Origin: Pseudomonadaceae bacterium SI-3
Lineage (GTDB): Bacteria > Pseudomonadota > Gammaproteobacteria > Pseudomonadales > Pseudomonadaceae
Length of the DNA: 64,000 bases
Direction: 5' to 3'
Assembly: GCA_004010935.1 (NCBI GenBank)
Contig: CP026511.1
Coordinates: 2,170,001 to 2,234,000 of the forward strand
The notes under the pieces are model-generated. The model had not been told where the DNA came from. It saw only the letters and a list, made by a program, of their open reading frames with translations, and searched no databases. Positions 51,153 through 60,994 of this stretch are shown in pieces (within the stretch, counting starts at the first letter, position 1; every line of letters begins with the position of its first letter). Position numbers and translations under genes: made by a program.

Positions 51153-53762
51153 TCAGACAGCGACCACGTCGATCTTTGCTTTGGCCGCAGACTCGCGGAA
51201 CTCGGCAATCTGATCGAAGCTCAGGTAGCGGTAGACATCAGCCGCCATGGTGTCGATCTGAGCAGCGTAGACCATGTACTCCTCAACGGTCGGCAGGCGA
51301 CCCAGGATCGAGGCGACTGCTGCCAGTTCGGCAGAAGCCAGGTACACGTTGGTCGCGTCGCCCAGACGGTTAGGGAAGTTACGAGTCGAGGTGGAGACGA
51401 CTGTCGAGCCGGTCTCAACCCGTGCTTGGTTGCCCATGCACAGCGAGCAACCTGGCATTTCCAAGCGTGCACCAGCGCGGCCGTAGATGCCGTAGTAGCC
51501 TTCTTCGGTCAGCTGGTGCTGGTCCATCTTGGTCGGCGGAGACAGCCACAGGCGAGTTGGCAGAGCACCTTCAACTTTATCCAGCAGCTTGCCAGCGGCG
51601 CGGAAGTGACCAATGTTGGTCATGCACGAGCCGATGAATACTTCATCGATCTTCTCACCCTGAACGGTCGAGAGCAGACGCGCATCGTCCGGGTCGTTAG
51701 GTGCACAGAGCACAGGCTCGTTCACTTCGGACAGGTCGATCTCGATGATCTCGGCGTATTCGGCGTCTGCATCGGCAGCCAGCAGTTCCGGCTTGGCCAA
51801 CCAAGCTTCCATGGCCTGAGCACGACGCTCCAACGTACGAGCATCGCCGTAACCTTCACTGATCATCCAGCGCAGCAGGGTAATGTTCGACTGCAGGTAC
51901 TCAGCGATCGCAGCTTCCGGCAGTTTGATGGTGCAACCCGCAGCGGAACGCTCGGCAGAAGCGTCAGACAGCTCGAACGCTTGCTCGACGGTCAGGTCGT
52001 TCAGGCCTTCGATTTCGAGAATACGGCCGGAGAAGATGTTCTTCTTGCCTTTCTTCTCGACGGTCAGCAGACCTTTCTGGATCGCGTAGTAGGGAATCGC
52101 ATGAACCAGGTCACGCAGCGTGATGCCAGGCTGCATCTTGCCCTTGAAACGAACCAGTACCGACTCCGGCATGTCCAGCGGCATGACGCCAGTGGCTGCG
52201 GCGAAGGCGACCAGGCCGGAACCGGCCGGGAAGGAGATGCCCATCGGGAAGCGGGTGTGCGAGTCACCGCCGGTACCGACAGTGTCCGGCAGCAGCATGC
52301 GGTTCAACCAGCTGTGGATGATGCCGTCGCCTGGACGCAAGGAAACGCCGCCGCGGGTCATGATGAAGTCCGGCAGGGTGTGATGCGTGGTGACGTCGAT
52401 CGGCTTCGGATAAGCGGCTGTGTGGCAGAACGACTGCATGACCAGATCAGCGGAGAAGCCCAGGCAAGCCAGGTCTTTCAGCTCGTCACGGGTCATCGGG
52501 CCAGTGGTGTCCTGGGAGCCAACGGTGGTCATCTTTGGTTCGCAGTAGGTGCCCGGGCGGACGCCTTTGCCTTCCGGCAGACCGCAGGCGCGACCGACCA
52601 TCTTCTGTGCCAGGGTAAAGCCCTTGTCGCTCTCGGCGGGGGCTTCTGGCTTCTTGAACAGGTCCGACGGGCCCATGTCCAGCTCGGCACGTGCCTTTTC
52701 GGTCAGGCCGCGACCAATGATCAGCGGAATACGACCGCCAGCGCGAACTTCGTCGAGCAGGACATCGGTCTTCAACTGGAAGGTGGTGACCAGCTCATCG
52801 CTGCCGTGGCGGCGGACTTCGCCTTTGTAGGGGTAGACATCGATGATGTCGCCCATTGCCAAATCGGAGCAGTCGAACTCGATCGGCAGTGCGCCGGCGT
52901 CTTCCATGGTGTTGTAGAAGATTGGCGCAATCTTGGTGCCGAAGCAGAAACCGCCGGCACGCTTGTTCGGCACGTTCGGAATGTCGTCGCCGAAGAACCA
53001 CAGCACCGAGTTAGTAGCGGACTTACGCGAAGAGCCGGTACCGACCACGTCACCCACATAGGCGACCGGGAAGCCTTTGGTGGCCAGTTCTTCCATCTGC
53101 TTGAGTGGACCAACCGAGCCAGGAACGTCGGGGTTGATGCCGTCGCGAGCCATCTTCAGCATGGCCAGTGCGTGCAGCGGGATGTCGGGGCGCGACCAGG
53201 CGTCAGGCGCCGGCGACAGATCGTCGGTGTTGGTTTCGCCAGTGACCTTGAATACGGTCAAGGTGACTTTTTCGGCAACCGGGGCGCGGTTCTTGAACCA
53301 CTCGCCTTCAGCCCAGGACTGCAGGACGGCTTTGGCGTTCGCGTTGCCAGCCTTGGCTTTCTCTGCAACGTCGTGGAACGCGTCGAACATCAGCAGGGTG
53401 TGCTTCAGCTCTTTTGCGGTAGTGTCGGAAAGTTCTGGGTCGTCGAGCAGGTCGACCAGCGTGACGATGTTGTAACCACCTTGCATGGTGCCCAGCAGTT
53501 CAACAGCGTGCTGCTTGCTGATCAGCGGAGAGGTGGCTTCGCCCTTGGCGATAGCGGCGAGGAATCCAGCCTTGACATAGGCGGCTTCGTCCACGCCCGC
53601 GGGAACGCGGTTGGTGATCAGGTCGAGGAGGAATTGTTCTTCGCCAGCTGGCGGATTTTTCAGGAGTTCGACCAGGCCTGCGGTCTGCTCGGCGTTCAGC
53701 GGCTGGGGCACGACGCCCTGAGCGGCACGCTCTTCTACGTGTTTGCGATAGGCTTCAAGCAC
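51153..53762 (-). CDS. acnB: Aconitate hydratase B / 2-methylisocitrate dehydratase
   Basis: AcnB interconverts citrate and isocitrate in the TCA cycle and can dehydrate 2-methylisocitrate. The 869-residue protein has the N-terminal HEAT-like domain typical of AcnB ([13 protein letters not shown]) and the 4Fe-4S cysteines in [13 protein letters not shown] and [15 protein letters not shown]. The substrate residues lie in [17 protein letters not shown] and [11 protein letters not shown]. It starts with GTG, with GAGGG about 10 nt upstream. A ~190-nt leader with nested stems precedes it. Cluster-free AcnB binds mRNA in E. coli. Confidence 0.97.
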   Translation of the reverse strand: MLEAYRKHVEERAAQGVVPQPLNAEQTAGLVELLKNPPAGEEQFLLDLITNRVPAGVDEAAYVKAGFLAAIAKGEATSPLISKQHAVELLGTMQGGYNIVTLVDLLDDPELSDTTAKELKHTLLMFDAFHDVAEKAKAGNANAKAVLQSWAEGEWFKNRAPVAEKVTLTVFKVTGETNTDDLSPAPDAWSRPDIPLHALAMLKMARDGINPDVPGSVGPLKQMEELATKGFPVAYVGDVVGTGSSRKSATNSVLWFFGDDIPNVPNKRAGGFCFGTKIAPIFYNTMEDAGALPIEFDCSDLAMGDIIDVYPYKGEVRRHGSDELVTTFQLKTDVLLDEVRAGGRIPLIIGRGLTEKARAELDMGPSDLFKKPEAPAESDKGFTLAQKMVGRACGLPEGKGVRPGTYCEPKMTTVGSQDTTGPMTRDELKDLACLGFSADLVMQSFCHTAAYPKPIDVTTHHTLPDFIMTRGGVSLRPGDGIIHSWLNRMLLPDTVGTGGDSHTRFPMGISFPAGSGLVAFAAATGVMPLDMPESVLVRFKGKMQPGITLRDLVHAIPYYAIQKGLLTVEKKGKKNIFSGRILEIEGLNDLTVEQAFELSDASAERSAAGCTIKLPEAAIAEYLQSNITLLRWMISEGYGDARTLERRAQAMEAWLAKPELLAADADAEYAEIIEIDLSEVNEPVLCAPNDPDDARLLSTVQGEKIDEVFIGSCMTNIGHFRAAGKLLDKVEGALPTRLWLSPPTKMDQHQLTEEGYYGIYGRAGARLEMPGCSLCMGNQARVETGSTVVSTSTRNFPNRLGDATNVYLASAELAAVASILGRLPTVEEYMVYAAQIDTMAADVYRYLSFDQIAEFRESAAKAKIDVVAV

Positions 53763-53813
53763 AGTTTTATACCCTCATCATTGGTCCCATGGGTGTCTCG
53801 GGACGCGCATCCG

Positions 53814-53928
53814 GAAGCTGTTTTCAAAGTTTTACGCCGGGTTTGGTGCCGGGTACGCAGGTTAGAGGGATCTGCGCACCCGGAAAGTAGCCGGTCAACT
53901 GTGCTCGTGACGCTTTGAAAACAGCTTC
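53814..53928 (-). promoter_or_regulatory. Nested inverted repeats in the acnB leader
   Basis: GAAGCTGTTTTCAAAG (53814-53829) is the perfect reverse complement of the 16 bases at 53913-53928. Inside, CCGGGTACGCAG (53849-53860) pairs with CTGCGCACCCGG (53872-53883) at 11 of 12 positions. In the acnB transcript this gives a long closing stem and an inner hairpin, ending about 50 nt before the GTG. No T-run follows either stem, so it does not look like an attenuator. Confidence 0.75.
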
Positions 53929-53960
53929 TTGCGGATTATGGCGCCTAAAACGGCGGGCCG

Positions 53961-53989
53961 ATTCTACTGGAACGTGCCCGCAAAGTTAA
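53961..53989 (-). promoter_or_regulatory. Probable sigma-70 promoter of acnB
   Basis: On the minus strand TTAACT (53984-53989) and TAGAAT (53961-53966) are separated by exactly 17 nt, matching four and five of six consensus bases. Transcription would begin near 53954, giving a leader of about 190 nt that contains the nested repeats. Confidence 0.5.
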
Positions 53990-54165
53990 GTGAAACGCCA
54001 GGGCACAGCGATGGCGAGGCCGCCAACGGACATGTCGCAGTTTCGGCTTAGGCCCGCAATCTGTGGGCTGCAGACTCTCTTTTTGAGGCATGGTCCGGAT
54101 TGGTCAGTGACCCGGCTTGGACAAAAGTCTAAGATGCGGCGCTGTTCTTCGATTCATCGTCCGTC

Positions 54166-54633
54166 ATGTCCAATCAGCGAATCAAAACCCCTTGCGTAGG
54201 CCTTTGCTCCACCGTTTACGGCGATCTCGTCTGCCGCGGATGCAAACGGTTTCATCATGAAGTGGTGAGCTGGAACGGCTATAGCGATGAGGTCAAGCGC
54301 TCGGTCTGGCAGCGCCTGGAGATATTGCTAGCGCAAGTGATGGCGGCAAAGCTGGAGGTTTTCGATGCGCCGCTGTTGCGTTCTCAGCTGGAAAGCCGAC
54401 AGATCCGCTTCGTTGCCGACCAGTCACCCTACTGCTGGGCCTATCAACTGATCGCACGCGGCGCGCGCGTGATTCAGCAACTCGAAGCCTATGGCGTCGT
54501 GCTGCTGCCGGAGTTTCGTGATTGGTCCTTGCCTGAGCTTCGTGATGCAATCGATCGGGAGTTCTTTCTCCTTTCCGAAGCGCATTACCAGCGTTATATC
54601 GCCCCTCGATTTGTTCAGGACATGGCTCGCTAG
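54166..54633 (+). CDS. DUF1289 domain protein
   Basis: A 155-residue protein with the DUF1289 cysteine motif at the N-terminus: IKTPCVGLCSTVYGDLVCRG, then CKRFHHEVVSWNGY. The CxxxC...CxxC pattern suggests metal or cluster binding. The C-terminal ~100 residues are an extension. Function is unknown. It is divergent from acnB and convergent with usp, an order recalled from P. aeruginosa. Confidence 0.9.
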   Translation: MSNQRIKTPCVGLCSTVYGDLVCRGCKRFHHEVVSWNGYSDEVKRSVWQRLEILLAQVMAAKLEVFDAPLLRSQLESRQIRFVADQSPYCWAYQLIARGARVIQQLEAYGVVLLPEFRDWSLPELRDAIDREFFLLSEAHYQRYIAPRFVQDMAR

Positions 54634-54644
54634 GCATTCAATAC

Positions 54645-54674
54645 AGCCGAGGAAGGCGATATCCAGCCTCGGCT
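54645..54674. terminator. Hairpin between convergent DUF1289 and usp genes
   Basis: AGCCGAGG and CCTCGGCT form a perfect 8-bp stem with a 14-nt loop. The T-run is missing, so a terminator role is only possible. Confidence 0.4.
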
Positions 54675-54686
54675 GAGCTGATGACC

Positions 54687-55550
54687 CTAGCGCTGCGCTA
54701 CGAGCTCCTCAAGGTGGTCGATGATGTCCTCTGGCTTCAGCACCAGCACATCGCTTTCCAATGTATCGAGCACGACCTCCGCGGTATTGCCCATCAAAGC
54801 CCCGGACAATCCGGTGCGGGCGACAGTGCCGATGACCGTTACGGCAGCCTGAAGCTGGTGGCAGACGCGAGGGATCAAGGCGTCTGCGGGCCCTTCCTCG
54901 ATATGCAGTTGGCCGTCAGGGATATCGAACTCGGTCTGAAACTGCCGGCAGGCGTTGCGGTAACGCGCTTCGATCGTTTCCTTGAGCTGGAACGCGGGAT
55001 CAGCGGAGGACAGCATGGCTGAAGGGTGCGCGCTGATCACATGCAGTGTGCCCTCAGCGAGCGAGGCAATCTGGTAGCCGTAATTGATGATGCTGGAATG
55101 AAGCGTGCGGTGTTCGATGTCAGCATTGCCGACGTCCACTGCGGCCAGAATGTTGCCGCCCGTCCAGGGCGCTTCGGTTTTGACCATCAGCACCGGGCAG
55201 GGGCAATAACGCAATAGCTTCCAGTCATCGGGCGTCAGCAGGGCGCGTTTCAGCGGGTTGTCGGCAATGTGCTGTTTGATCACCAAGCCGCAGCCTTCGG
55301 CTTGCTGAGCGCTGATGATGGTCTGGTGCAGGTTTTCATGCCAGGCCTGCCGAGCCGTAACGACGTGGCCCTGATCTTCGAGTTCTTGGCGCAAGCGCTC
55401 TAGGTAGCTGCTGTGATCCTGTTTGGCGTCGCAGATCAGCAAGTGCAGCCGGGACTGGCTGACGCTGGAAATCAAGCGCGCCCTTTTCAGTGCCAGATTT
55501 TCGGAAAGTTTTGGGTCAATTACCACGAGGATACAGCGTATGGCTTGCAT
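54687..55550 (-). CDS. Tandem universal stress protein (UspA family)
   Basis: A 287-residue protein with two Usp domains (about 1-140 and 150-285). The N-terminal strand ILVVIDPKLSENLALKRARL and the C-terminal GTVARTGLSGALMGNTAEVV (the ATP-binding-type G-x2-G-x9-G[ST] region) are visible. In P. aeruginosa several such proteins serve anaerobic survival and are Anr-controlled. The promoter here has an Anr-type box at the class II position. GGAG precedes the ATG. Confidence 0.92.
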   Translation of the reverse strand: MQAIRCILVVIDPKLSENLALKRARLISSVSQSRLHLLICDAKQDHSSYLERLRQELEDQGHVVTARQAWHENLHQTIISAQQAEGCGLVIKQHIADNPLKRALLTPDDWKLLRYCPCPVLMVKTEAPWTGGNILAAVDVGNADIEHRTLHSSIINYGYQIASLAEGTLHVISAHPSAMLSSADPAFQLKETIEARYRNACRQFQTEFDIPDGQLHIEEGPADALIPRVCHQLQAAVTVIGTVARTGLSGALMGNTAEVVLDTLESDVLVLKPEDIIDHLEELVAQR

Positions 55551-55582
55551 GATCGGCTCCGTTTGGGTGATCAGATGGTTTC

Positions 55583-55624
55583 ACTATAGACAAGGGCTTC
55601 AGGGCAGCCACTGACCTATATCAA
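55583..55624 (-). promoter_or_regulatory. Anr (FNR-type) class II promoter of the usp gene
   Basis: On the minus strand TTGATATAGGTCAG (55611-55624) matches TTGAT-N4-GTCAA at 9 of 10 fixed positions. A -10 box TATAGT lies at 55583-55588. The centres are 32 nt apart, which puts the Anr site at -41.5, the standard activating position. Confidence 0.65.
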
Positions 55625-55724
55625 GCAGTGCTGGCCGTTACTTGCTGGGCTCGTATAATGCGCGGCGGCCCAGCGACTTCGTGCTGTTCGCTGCTTTCAT
55701 TTCCTTCATGAATACCAAGACCTC

Positions 55725-56330
55725 ATGCTCCCCGAACTGAACGAATTTCTTGGCTGTGCGACACCTTCGGCGTGGGTCGACGTTGCGCTGCAGAACCAGG
55801 ATGTGATGTTGATCGATCATGGCAACTGCGAGAAGAAGGCTGCGGGCGCTGCCTTTCAGTTGATGTTTCGCTATGTCGATAAGCCGGATCTGCAGAACAA
55901 GATGTCGCGCCTGGCCAGGGAGGAGTTGCGACATTTCGAGCAGGTGCTCTCGATCATCCGCAAGCGTGAAATCAGTCTGCGCAATATCGGCTCGTCCCGT
56001 TATGCGGCCGGTTTGCGCGAGTTGGTGCGTAACCACGAACCCTACCGGCTCACCGATACGCTGGTGATTGGCGCATTCATCGAAGCTCGCTCTTGTGAGC
56101 GTTTTGCGATGCTGGTGCCACACCTCGACGACGAGCTCGGGCGGTTCTACCACGGGCTGCTAAAGTCTGAAGCGAGGCACTTTCAGGATTACCTGAAGCT
56201 GGCCTACCTCTATGGAGAGGCGGCGGACATCGATGCAACCATCGTTCGCGTTCGTGAACGTGAGCGCGAACTGATCGAAAGCCCTGACTCCGAGTTCCGC
56301 TTCCACAGCGGCGTACCAAGCGCCGCTTGA
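55725..56330 (+). CDS. miaE: tRNA-(2-methylthio-N6-isopentenyladenosine(37)) hydroxylase MiaE
   Basis: MiaE hydroxylates the isopentenyl group of ms2i6A37 in tRNA with a non-heme di-iron centre. The 201-residue ferritin-like protein shows the iron ligands in a repeated pattern: DHGNCEKKAAGAAFQLMFRY, LAREELRHFEQVL, GAFIEARSCERFAML and LKSEARHFQDYLKLA. It is convergent with lpxH, with 4 nt between the stops. Confidence 0.95.
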   Translation: MLPELNEFLGCATPSAWVDVALQNQDVMLIDHGNCEKKAAGAAFQLMFRYVDKPDLQNKMSRLAREELRHFEQVLSIIRKREISLRNIGSSRYAAGLRELVRNHEPYRLTDTLVIGAFIEARSCERFAMLVPHLDDELGRFYHGLLKSEARHFQDYLKLAYLYGEAADIDATIVRVRERERELIESPDSEFRFHSGVPSAA

Positions 56331-56334
56331 CGGT

Positions 56335-57057
56335 TCAGGTCAGGTCGAATGGCGCTTGGTGAAGGCCTGCCTCGTCGACCTGTAACGCCCAACCCTGGCG
56401 ATCCCAGTCACCCAGGACGATCCGGATGGCCGCTTGACCATCGATCTGCAACGAATGGGTTGCTGGCCGGTGGGTGTGGCCGTGAATTAAGGTTCGGACT
56501 TTGTAGCGTTGCATGATGCTCGCCACTTCGTCGGGTGTTACGTCGACGATATCCCTGGCCTTCATTCGCGTCTCTTCCTTACTGCTGGAACGCAGTTTTT
56601 GCGCCAGCTTCTGACGCTTGGCAAGCGAAAGGTTATGCAGGATGAAGAGACTTACCGGGTTGCGCAGCCAGCGGCGTAGCCGCATGTAGCCTTCGTCACG
56701 CGTGCATAGGCTGTCGCCATGCATCAACAACACGCGCTCGCCAGCGAGCTGCGCGATATGCGGGTCGGCCAGCAGCGTGCATCCGGCCTCGCGGCAAAAG
56801 GCTTTTCCGATCATGAAGTCACGATTGCCGTGCATCAGATAGATGCGCGTCCCATGCAGGCTCAGCGCTTTCAGCGCTCGGGCTATCTCATGCTGAAAAG
56901 GCGTCATGCCGTCATCGCCGACCCAGACTTCGAAAAAGTCACCGAGGATATAGAGTGCCTCGGCTTCGATTGCGCGAGTCTCGAGGAAACGAAGAAACGC
57001 CCGGGTAAGCTCCGGGCGTTTTTCTTCGAGATGCAGATCTGAGATCAACAGGATCAA
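56335..57057 (-). CDS. lpxH: UDP-2,3-diacylglucosamine diphosphatase
   Basis: LpxH cleaves UDP-2,3-diacylglucosamine to lipid X in lipid A synthesis at the inner-membrane face. The calcineurin-like metal motifs are intact: [58 protein letters not shown] and LIHGHTHRP. The start is a rare TTG with only 6 nt separating it from the ppiB stop, so translation is probably coupled to ppiB. Confidence 0.96.
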   Translation of the reverse strand: MILLISDLHLEEKRPELTRAFLRFLETRAIEAEALYILGDFFEVWVGDDGMTPFQHEIARALKALSLHGTRIYLMHGNRDFMIGKAFCREAGCTLLADPHIAQLAGERVLLMHGDSLCTRDEGYMRLRRWLRNPVSLFILHNLSLAKRQKLAQKLRSSSKEETRMKARDIVDVTPDEVASIMQRYKVRTLIHGHTHRPATHSLQIDGQAAIRIVLGDWDRQGWALQVDEAGLHQAPFDLT

Positions 57058-57063
57058 TGCGAT

Positions 57064-57558
57064 TTACTCGACGATTTCGGCTTTCTCGATCACGACGTCT
57101 TCTACCGGAACGTCCTGATGGCCAGACTTCATCGTGGTGGGCACGCCTTTGATCTTTTCAACTACGTCCATGCCTTCGACCACTTCGCCAAATACTGTGT
57201 AGCCCCAGCCTTGAACGGTCGGCGCCGTGTGGTCGAGGAAATCATTGTCTTTAACGTTGATGAAGAACTGCGCAGAGGCCGAGTGAGGCTCCATGGTGCG
57301 TGCCATGGCCAGGGTGCCGGTCTTGTTGGAAAGGCCGTTGTTAGCTTCGTTCTTGATCTGGCCGCGGGTAGCTTTCTGCTTCATGCCGGTCTCGAAGCCG
57401 CCGCCCTGGATCATGAAATTGCTAATCACACGGTGGAAAATGGTGCCGTCGTAGTGACCGCTCTTTACGTATTCCTTGAAGTTGGCGGTGGTCTCGGGTG
57501 CCTTGTCTTCGAACAGCTTGACGGTGATGACGCCGTGATTGGTATGCAGCTTGATCAT
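57064..57558 (-). CDS. ppiB: Cytoplasmic peptidyl-prolyl cis-trans isomerase B
   Basis: A cyclophilin of 164 residues without a signal peptide ([59 protein letters not shown]). The catalytic Arg is in FHRVI. GGAAGG lies upstream of the ATG at 57558; the frame extends to 57600 without support. It leads an operon with lpxH and is divergent from glnS, as recalled from P. aeruginosa. Confidence 0.95.
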   Translation of the reverse strand: MIKLHTNHGVITVKLFEDKAPETTANFKEYVKSGHYDGTIFHRVISNFMIQGGGFETGMKQKATRGQIKNEANNGLSNKTGTLAMARTMEPHSASAQFFINVKDNDFLDHTAPTVQGWGYTVFGEVVEGMDVVEKIKGVPTTMKSGHQDVPVEDVVIEKAEIVE

Positions 57559-57755
57559 TGAATGCCTTCCTAAATGAGGGAGAAATATGTGTCGCGGCAA
57601 CGCGACCGGCGTGACGGCCCCGAAGACTCGCGGCTACGGCGCATAGCGCGGCAGGGCGCTTTGCTCTGTCAGGGGGTTGACGGGTCCGCTATGATAAGCG
57701 CTTTGATTTGGCGGGCCTACCCTGAGGCACGCACTCGCAGATCGTTAAGGACACC

Positions 57756-59426
57756 ATGAGCAAGCCTGAGACTACCGCAGCCACAAATTTTCTCCGCCCG
57801 ATCGTTCAGGCCGACCTGCAATCAGGCAAGCACGCGAAGATCGTGACGCGCTTTCCACCGGAGCCCAATGGCTACCTGCACATCGGTCATGCCAAGTCGA
57901 TCTGCCTGAATTTCGGCCTGGCGAAAGAATTTGGTGGCGAGTGCAATCTTCGTTTCGACGACACCAATCCGGCGAAAGAAGATCAGGAATACATCGATGC
58001 AATCAAAAGCGATGTTCAGTGGCTCGGCTTCGAGTGGGCTGGGGAGGAGCGTTACGCCTCCAACTATTTTTCGCAGCTGCATGACTGGGCCATCGAGCTG
58101 ATCAAAGCGGGCAAGGCTTACGTCTGCGACCTGACATCCGAGCAGGCCCGAGAGTACCGCGGCAGCCTGACCGAACCGGGCAAGAACAGTCCGTTCCGCG
58201 ACCGTTCCATGGAAGAAAACCTGGACCTGTTCGCGCGGATGAAAGCTGGCGAGTTTCCGGACGGCGCAAAGGCACTCCGGGCCAAAATCGATATGGCCTC
58301 GCCAAACATGAATCTTCGCGACCCGATCCTCTATCGGATTCGCCATGCGCATCACCACCAGACCGGGAGCGACTGGTGCATCTATCCAAGCTATGACTTC
58401 ACCCATGGCCAGTCGGATGCCATAGAAGGCGTCACGCACTCGATTTGCACCCTTGAGTTCGAAGACCACCGCCCTCTCTACGAGTGGTTCCTGGAAAACC
58501 TCCCGGTTCCGGCACGTCCGCGTCAGTACGAATTCGCGCGCCTTAACCTCAACTACACCATCACCAGCAAGCGCAAGCTCAAGCAGCTCGTGGACGAAAA
58601 GCACGTCAGTGGCTGGGATGATCCTCGCATGTCGACGCTCAGTGGCTACCGTCGTCGTGGCTACACGCCGGCGTCGATTCGTACGTTCTGCGACATGATC
58701 GGGGTCAATCGCGCCGGCGGTGTAGTGGATGTAGGCATGCTCGAGTTCGCCATTCGCGAAGACCTGGACGCCAATGCCCCGCGCGCCATGTGCGTCCTCA
58801 AGCCGTTGAAAGTGGTCATCACCAACTATCCTGAGGACAAGACCGAGACGCTCGAACTGCCTCGTCATCCGAAGCAGGACATCGGCGTGCGCCAGCTGCC
58901 GTTCTCGCGGGAGATTTATATCGATGCCACCGATTTCGAAGAAGTACCTCCGGCCGGGTTCAAACGCCTGATTCCGGGTGGGGAAGTGCGCCTACGTGGC
59001 AGCTACGTGATTCGTGCGGATGAAGCGGTCAAGGACGAGCAAGGCAACATTGTTGAGCTGCGCTGCTCCTACGACGAGAACACGCTGGGCAAGAACCCGG
59101 AGGGTCGCAAGGTCAAAGGCGTCATTCATTGGGTGCCGGCTGCTGAGAGCGTCGAATGCGAAGTGCGCTTGTACGATCGTCTGTTCCGCTCGGCCAATCC
59201 CGAGAAGGATGAAGATGGCGGTAGCTTCCTGGACAACATCAACCCGGAGTCGCTGGTGGTGTTGAAGGGTTGCCGCGCCGAGCCGTCGTTGGCCTCGGCC
59301 GAAGCTGAGGATCGCTTCCAGTTCGAGCGCGAAGGCTATTTCTGCGTTGATCGCAAAGACAGCCGGCCCGACGCAATGGTGTTCAACCGTACCGTGACGC
59401 TGCGTGATTCCTGGGGAGGCCAGTAA
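57756..59426 (+). CDS. glnS: Glutaminyl-tRNA synthetase
   Basis: A class I synthetase of 556 residues. The HIGH motif is [20 protein letters not shown] and the KMSKS-like motif is [13 protein letters not shown]; the C-terminal anticodon-binding beta-barrels follow. AAGGA precedes the ATG. Its stop overlaps the cysS start by one base, so the two synthetases are translationally coupled. Confidence 0.98.
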   Translation: MSKPETTAATNFLRPIVQADLQSGKHAKIVTRFPPEPNGYLHIGHAKSICLNFGLAKEFGGECNLRFDDTNPAKEDQEYIDAIKSDVQWLGFEWAGEERYASNYFSQLHDWAIELIKAGKAYVCDLTSEQAREYRGSLTEPGKNSPFRDRSMEENLDLFARMKAGEFPDGAKALRAKIDMASPNMNLRDPILYRIRHAHHHQTGSDWCIYPSYDFTHGQSDAIEGVTHSICTLEFEDHRPLYEWFLENLPVPARPRQYEFARLNLNYTITSKRKLKQLVDEKHVSGWDDPRMSTLSGYRRRGYTPASIRTFCDMIGVNRAGGVVDVGMLEFAIREDLDANAPRAMCVLKPLKVVITNYPEDKTETLELPRHPKQDIGVRQLPFSREIYIDATDFEEVPPAGFKRLIPGGEVRLRGSYVIRADEAVKDEQGNIVELRCSYDENTLGKNPEGRKVKGVIHWVPAAESVECEVRLYDRLFRSANPEKDEDGGSFLDNINPESLVVLKGCRAEPSLASAEAEDRFQFEREGYFCVDRKDSRPDAMVFNRTVTLRDSWGGQ

Positions 59427-60811
59427 TGGCGCTGGCGATTTACAACACGCTGACCAAAACCAAGGAGCCGCTCAAGCCTCTGATCGCAAATCAGGTGCGC
59501 ATGTATGTCTGCGGCATGACCGTTTATGACTTTTGTCATATCGGTCATGCACGCGTCATGGTGGCATTCGATGTCGTTTCGCGCTGGTTGCGCCAGCGTG
59601 GCTACGAATTGACCTATGTGCGCAACATCACTGACATCGACGACAAGATCATCCGGCGAGCCCAGGAAAATGGCGAGACGTTCGAGGCGCTGACCAGGCG
59701 CATGATCGCTGCGATGCATGAGGACGAGGCACGGCTCAACGTGCTACGTCCAGACATCGAGCCTCGCGCAACCGACCATATTGCTGGCATGCACGGCATG
59801 ATCCAGACCTTGATCGACAAGGGCTTTGCCTACGCACCGGGCAATGGTGACGTGTACTACCGGGTTGGCAAGTTCGTCGGCTACGGCAAGCTGTCGCGGC
59901 GCAAGATAGAGGACCTCAAGATTGGCGTGCGAATCGAGGTCGACGAGGCCAAAGAGGACCCTTTGGATTTCGTGCTATGGAAGGCTGCCAAACCGGGAGA
60001 GCCGAGTTGGGGGTCGCCTTGGGGCGCAGGGCGTCCGGGCTGGCACATCGAGTGCTCGGTCATGTCAACCTGCTGCCTGGGTGAGACCTTCGACATTCAT
60101 GGCGGCGGCCCTGACCTGGTATTTCCGCATCATGAGAATGAGATCGCACAGAGTGAAGCGGCAACCGGCAAGCTGTACGCCAATGCCTGGATGCACGCCG
60201 GCGCCGTCCGGGTTGATGGTGAGAAGATGTCCAAGTCGCTGGGCAACTTCTTCACCATTCGTGAAGTGCTGGAGAAATACCAGCCGGAAGTGGTGCGCTA
60301 CCTGCTGGTCTCCAGCCACTACCGCAGCCCGATCAACTATTCCGAAGACAGTTTGAAAGACGCCAAGGGCGCCCTTGAGCGCTTCTATACCGCACTCAGA
60401 GGTCTACCTGAGGCCACCGCTCAGGGTGGCGATACGTTCGTGGCTCGCTTCGGCGAGGCAATGGATGACGACTTCAATTCGCCCGAAGCGTGCGCGGTGC
60501 TGTTCGAAATGGTTCGCGAGATCAACCGTCTACGCGATACGGATATGCAGGCAGCGGCCGGCCTTGCTGCGCAGCTCAAAGCGCTGGCCAGCGTGCTCGG
60601 CATATTGCAGATGGATCCCGACACCTTCTTGCAGGCCGGGGTTGAGGGCAAGGTGGATGCCGCCCAGGTGGAAGCGCTGATTGCTGCACGCCTTCAGGCT
60701 CGCGCCGATAAGAACTGGGCTGAATCCGATCGGATTCGCGATCAACTGACGGCTATGGGTGTGGTTCTTGAAGACGGGAAGGGCGGCACGACCTGGCGTC
60801 TTGGCGAGTAA
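59426..60811 (+). CDS. cysS: Cysteinyl-tRNA synthetase
   Basis: A class I synthetase of 461 residues that discriminates cysteine with a zinc ion. Seen are [20 protein letters not shown] (HIGH and first zinc Cys), [20 protein letters not shown] and [13 protein letters not shown] (remaining ligands), and [19 protein letters not shown] lies before the ATG. It ends before a terminator. Confidence 0.98.
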   Translation: MALAIYNTLTKTKEPLKPLIANQVRMYVCGMTVYDFCHIGHARVMVAFDVVSRWLRQRGYELTYVRNITDIDDKIIRRAQENGETFEALTRRMIAAMHEDEARLNVLRPDIEPRATDHIAGMHGMIQTLIDKGFAYAPGNGDVYYRVGKFVGYGKLSRRKIEDLKIGVRIEVDEAKEDPLDFVLWKAAKPGEPSWGSPWGAGRPGWHIECSVMSTCCLGETFDIHGGGPDLVFPHHENEIAQSEAATGKLYANAWMHAGAVRVDGEKMSKSLGNFFTIREVLEKYQPEVVRYLLVSSHYRSPINYSEDSLKDAKGALERFYTALRGLPEATAQGGDTFVARFGEAMDDDFNSPEACAVLFEMVREINRLRDTDMQAAAGLAAQLKALASVLGILQMDPDTFLQAGVEGKVDAAQVEALIAARLQARADKNWAESDRIRDQLTAMGVVLEDGKGGTTWRLGE

Positions 60812-60828
60812 CTCGTATCCGCTGCTAA

Positions 60829-60869
60829 GGCCGCACGTCAGCGTTTATCCCTGAAGTGCGGCTTTTTTT
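60829..60869 (+). terminator. Rho-independent terminator of glnS-cysS
   Basis: GCCGCAC pairs with GTGCGGC across a 19-nt loop and is followed by T7. It lies 18 nt beyond the cysS stop. Confidence 0.88.
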
Positions 60870-60994
60870 CGTCTGTTGTCTGCAGGGGCCGTTTTTGCTG
60901 CGACAACCATCTGCACAGCCTGCTGGCCAGTAGGCGCGGATCCACGGCCTATCAACTCGTTAACCTACCTGGGAAGCCTGGCTGACCAACGCGC

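Noticed and set aside
50925..53918. A 997-codon open frame on the plus strand, antisense to acnB
   Set aside because: It mirrors acnB, whose biased codon use avoids stop codons on the opposite strand. The translation has no recognisable domain, while acnB is full length with all catalytic residues.
57822..58868. A 348-codon frame antisense to glnS
   Set aside because: It lies entirely within glnS, whose product is intact with both class I motifs; the antisense translation is low-complexity and unlike any family.
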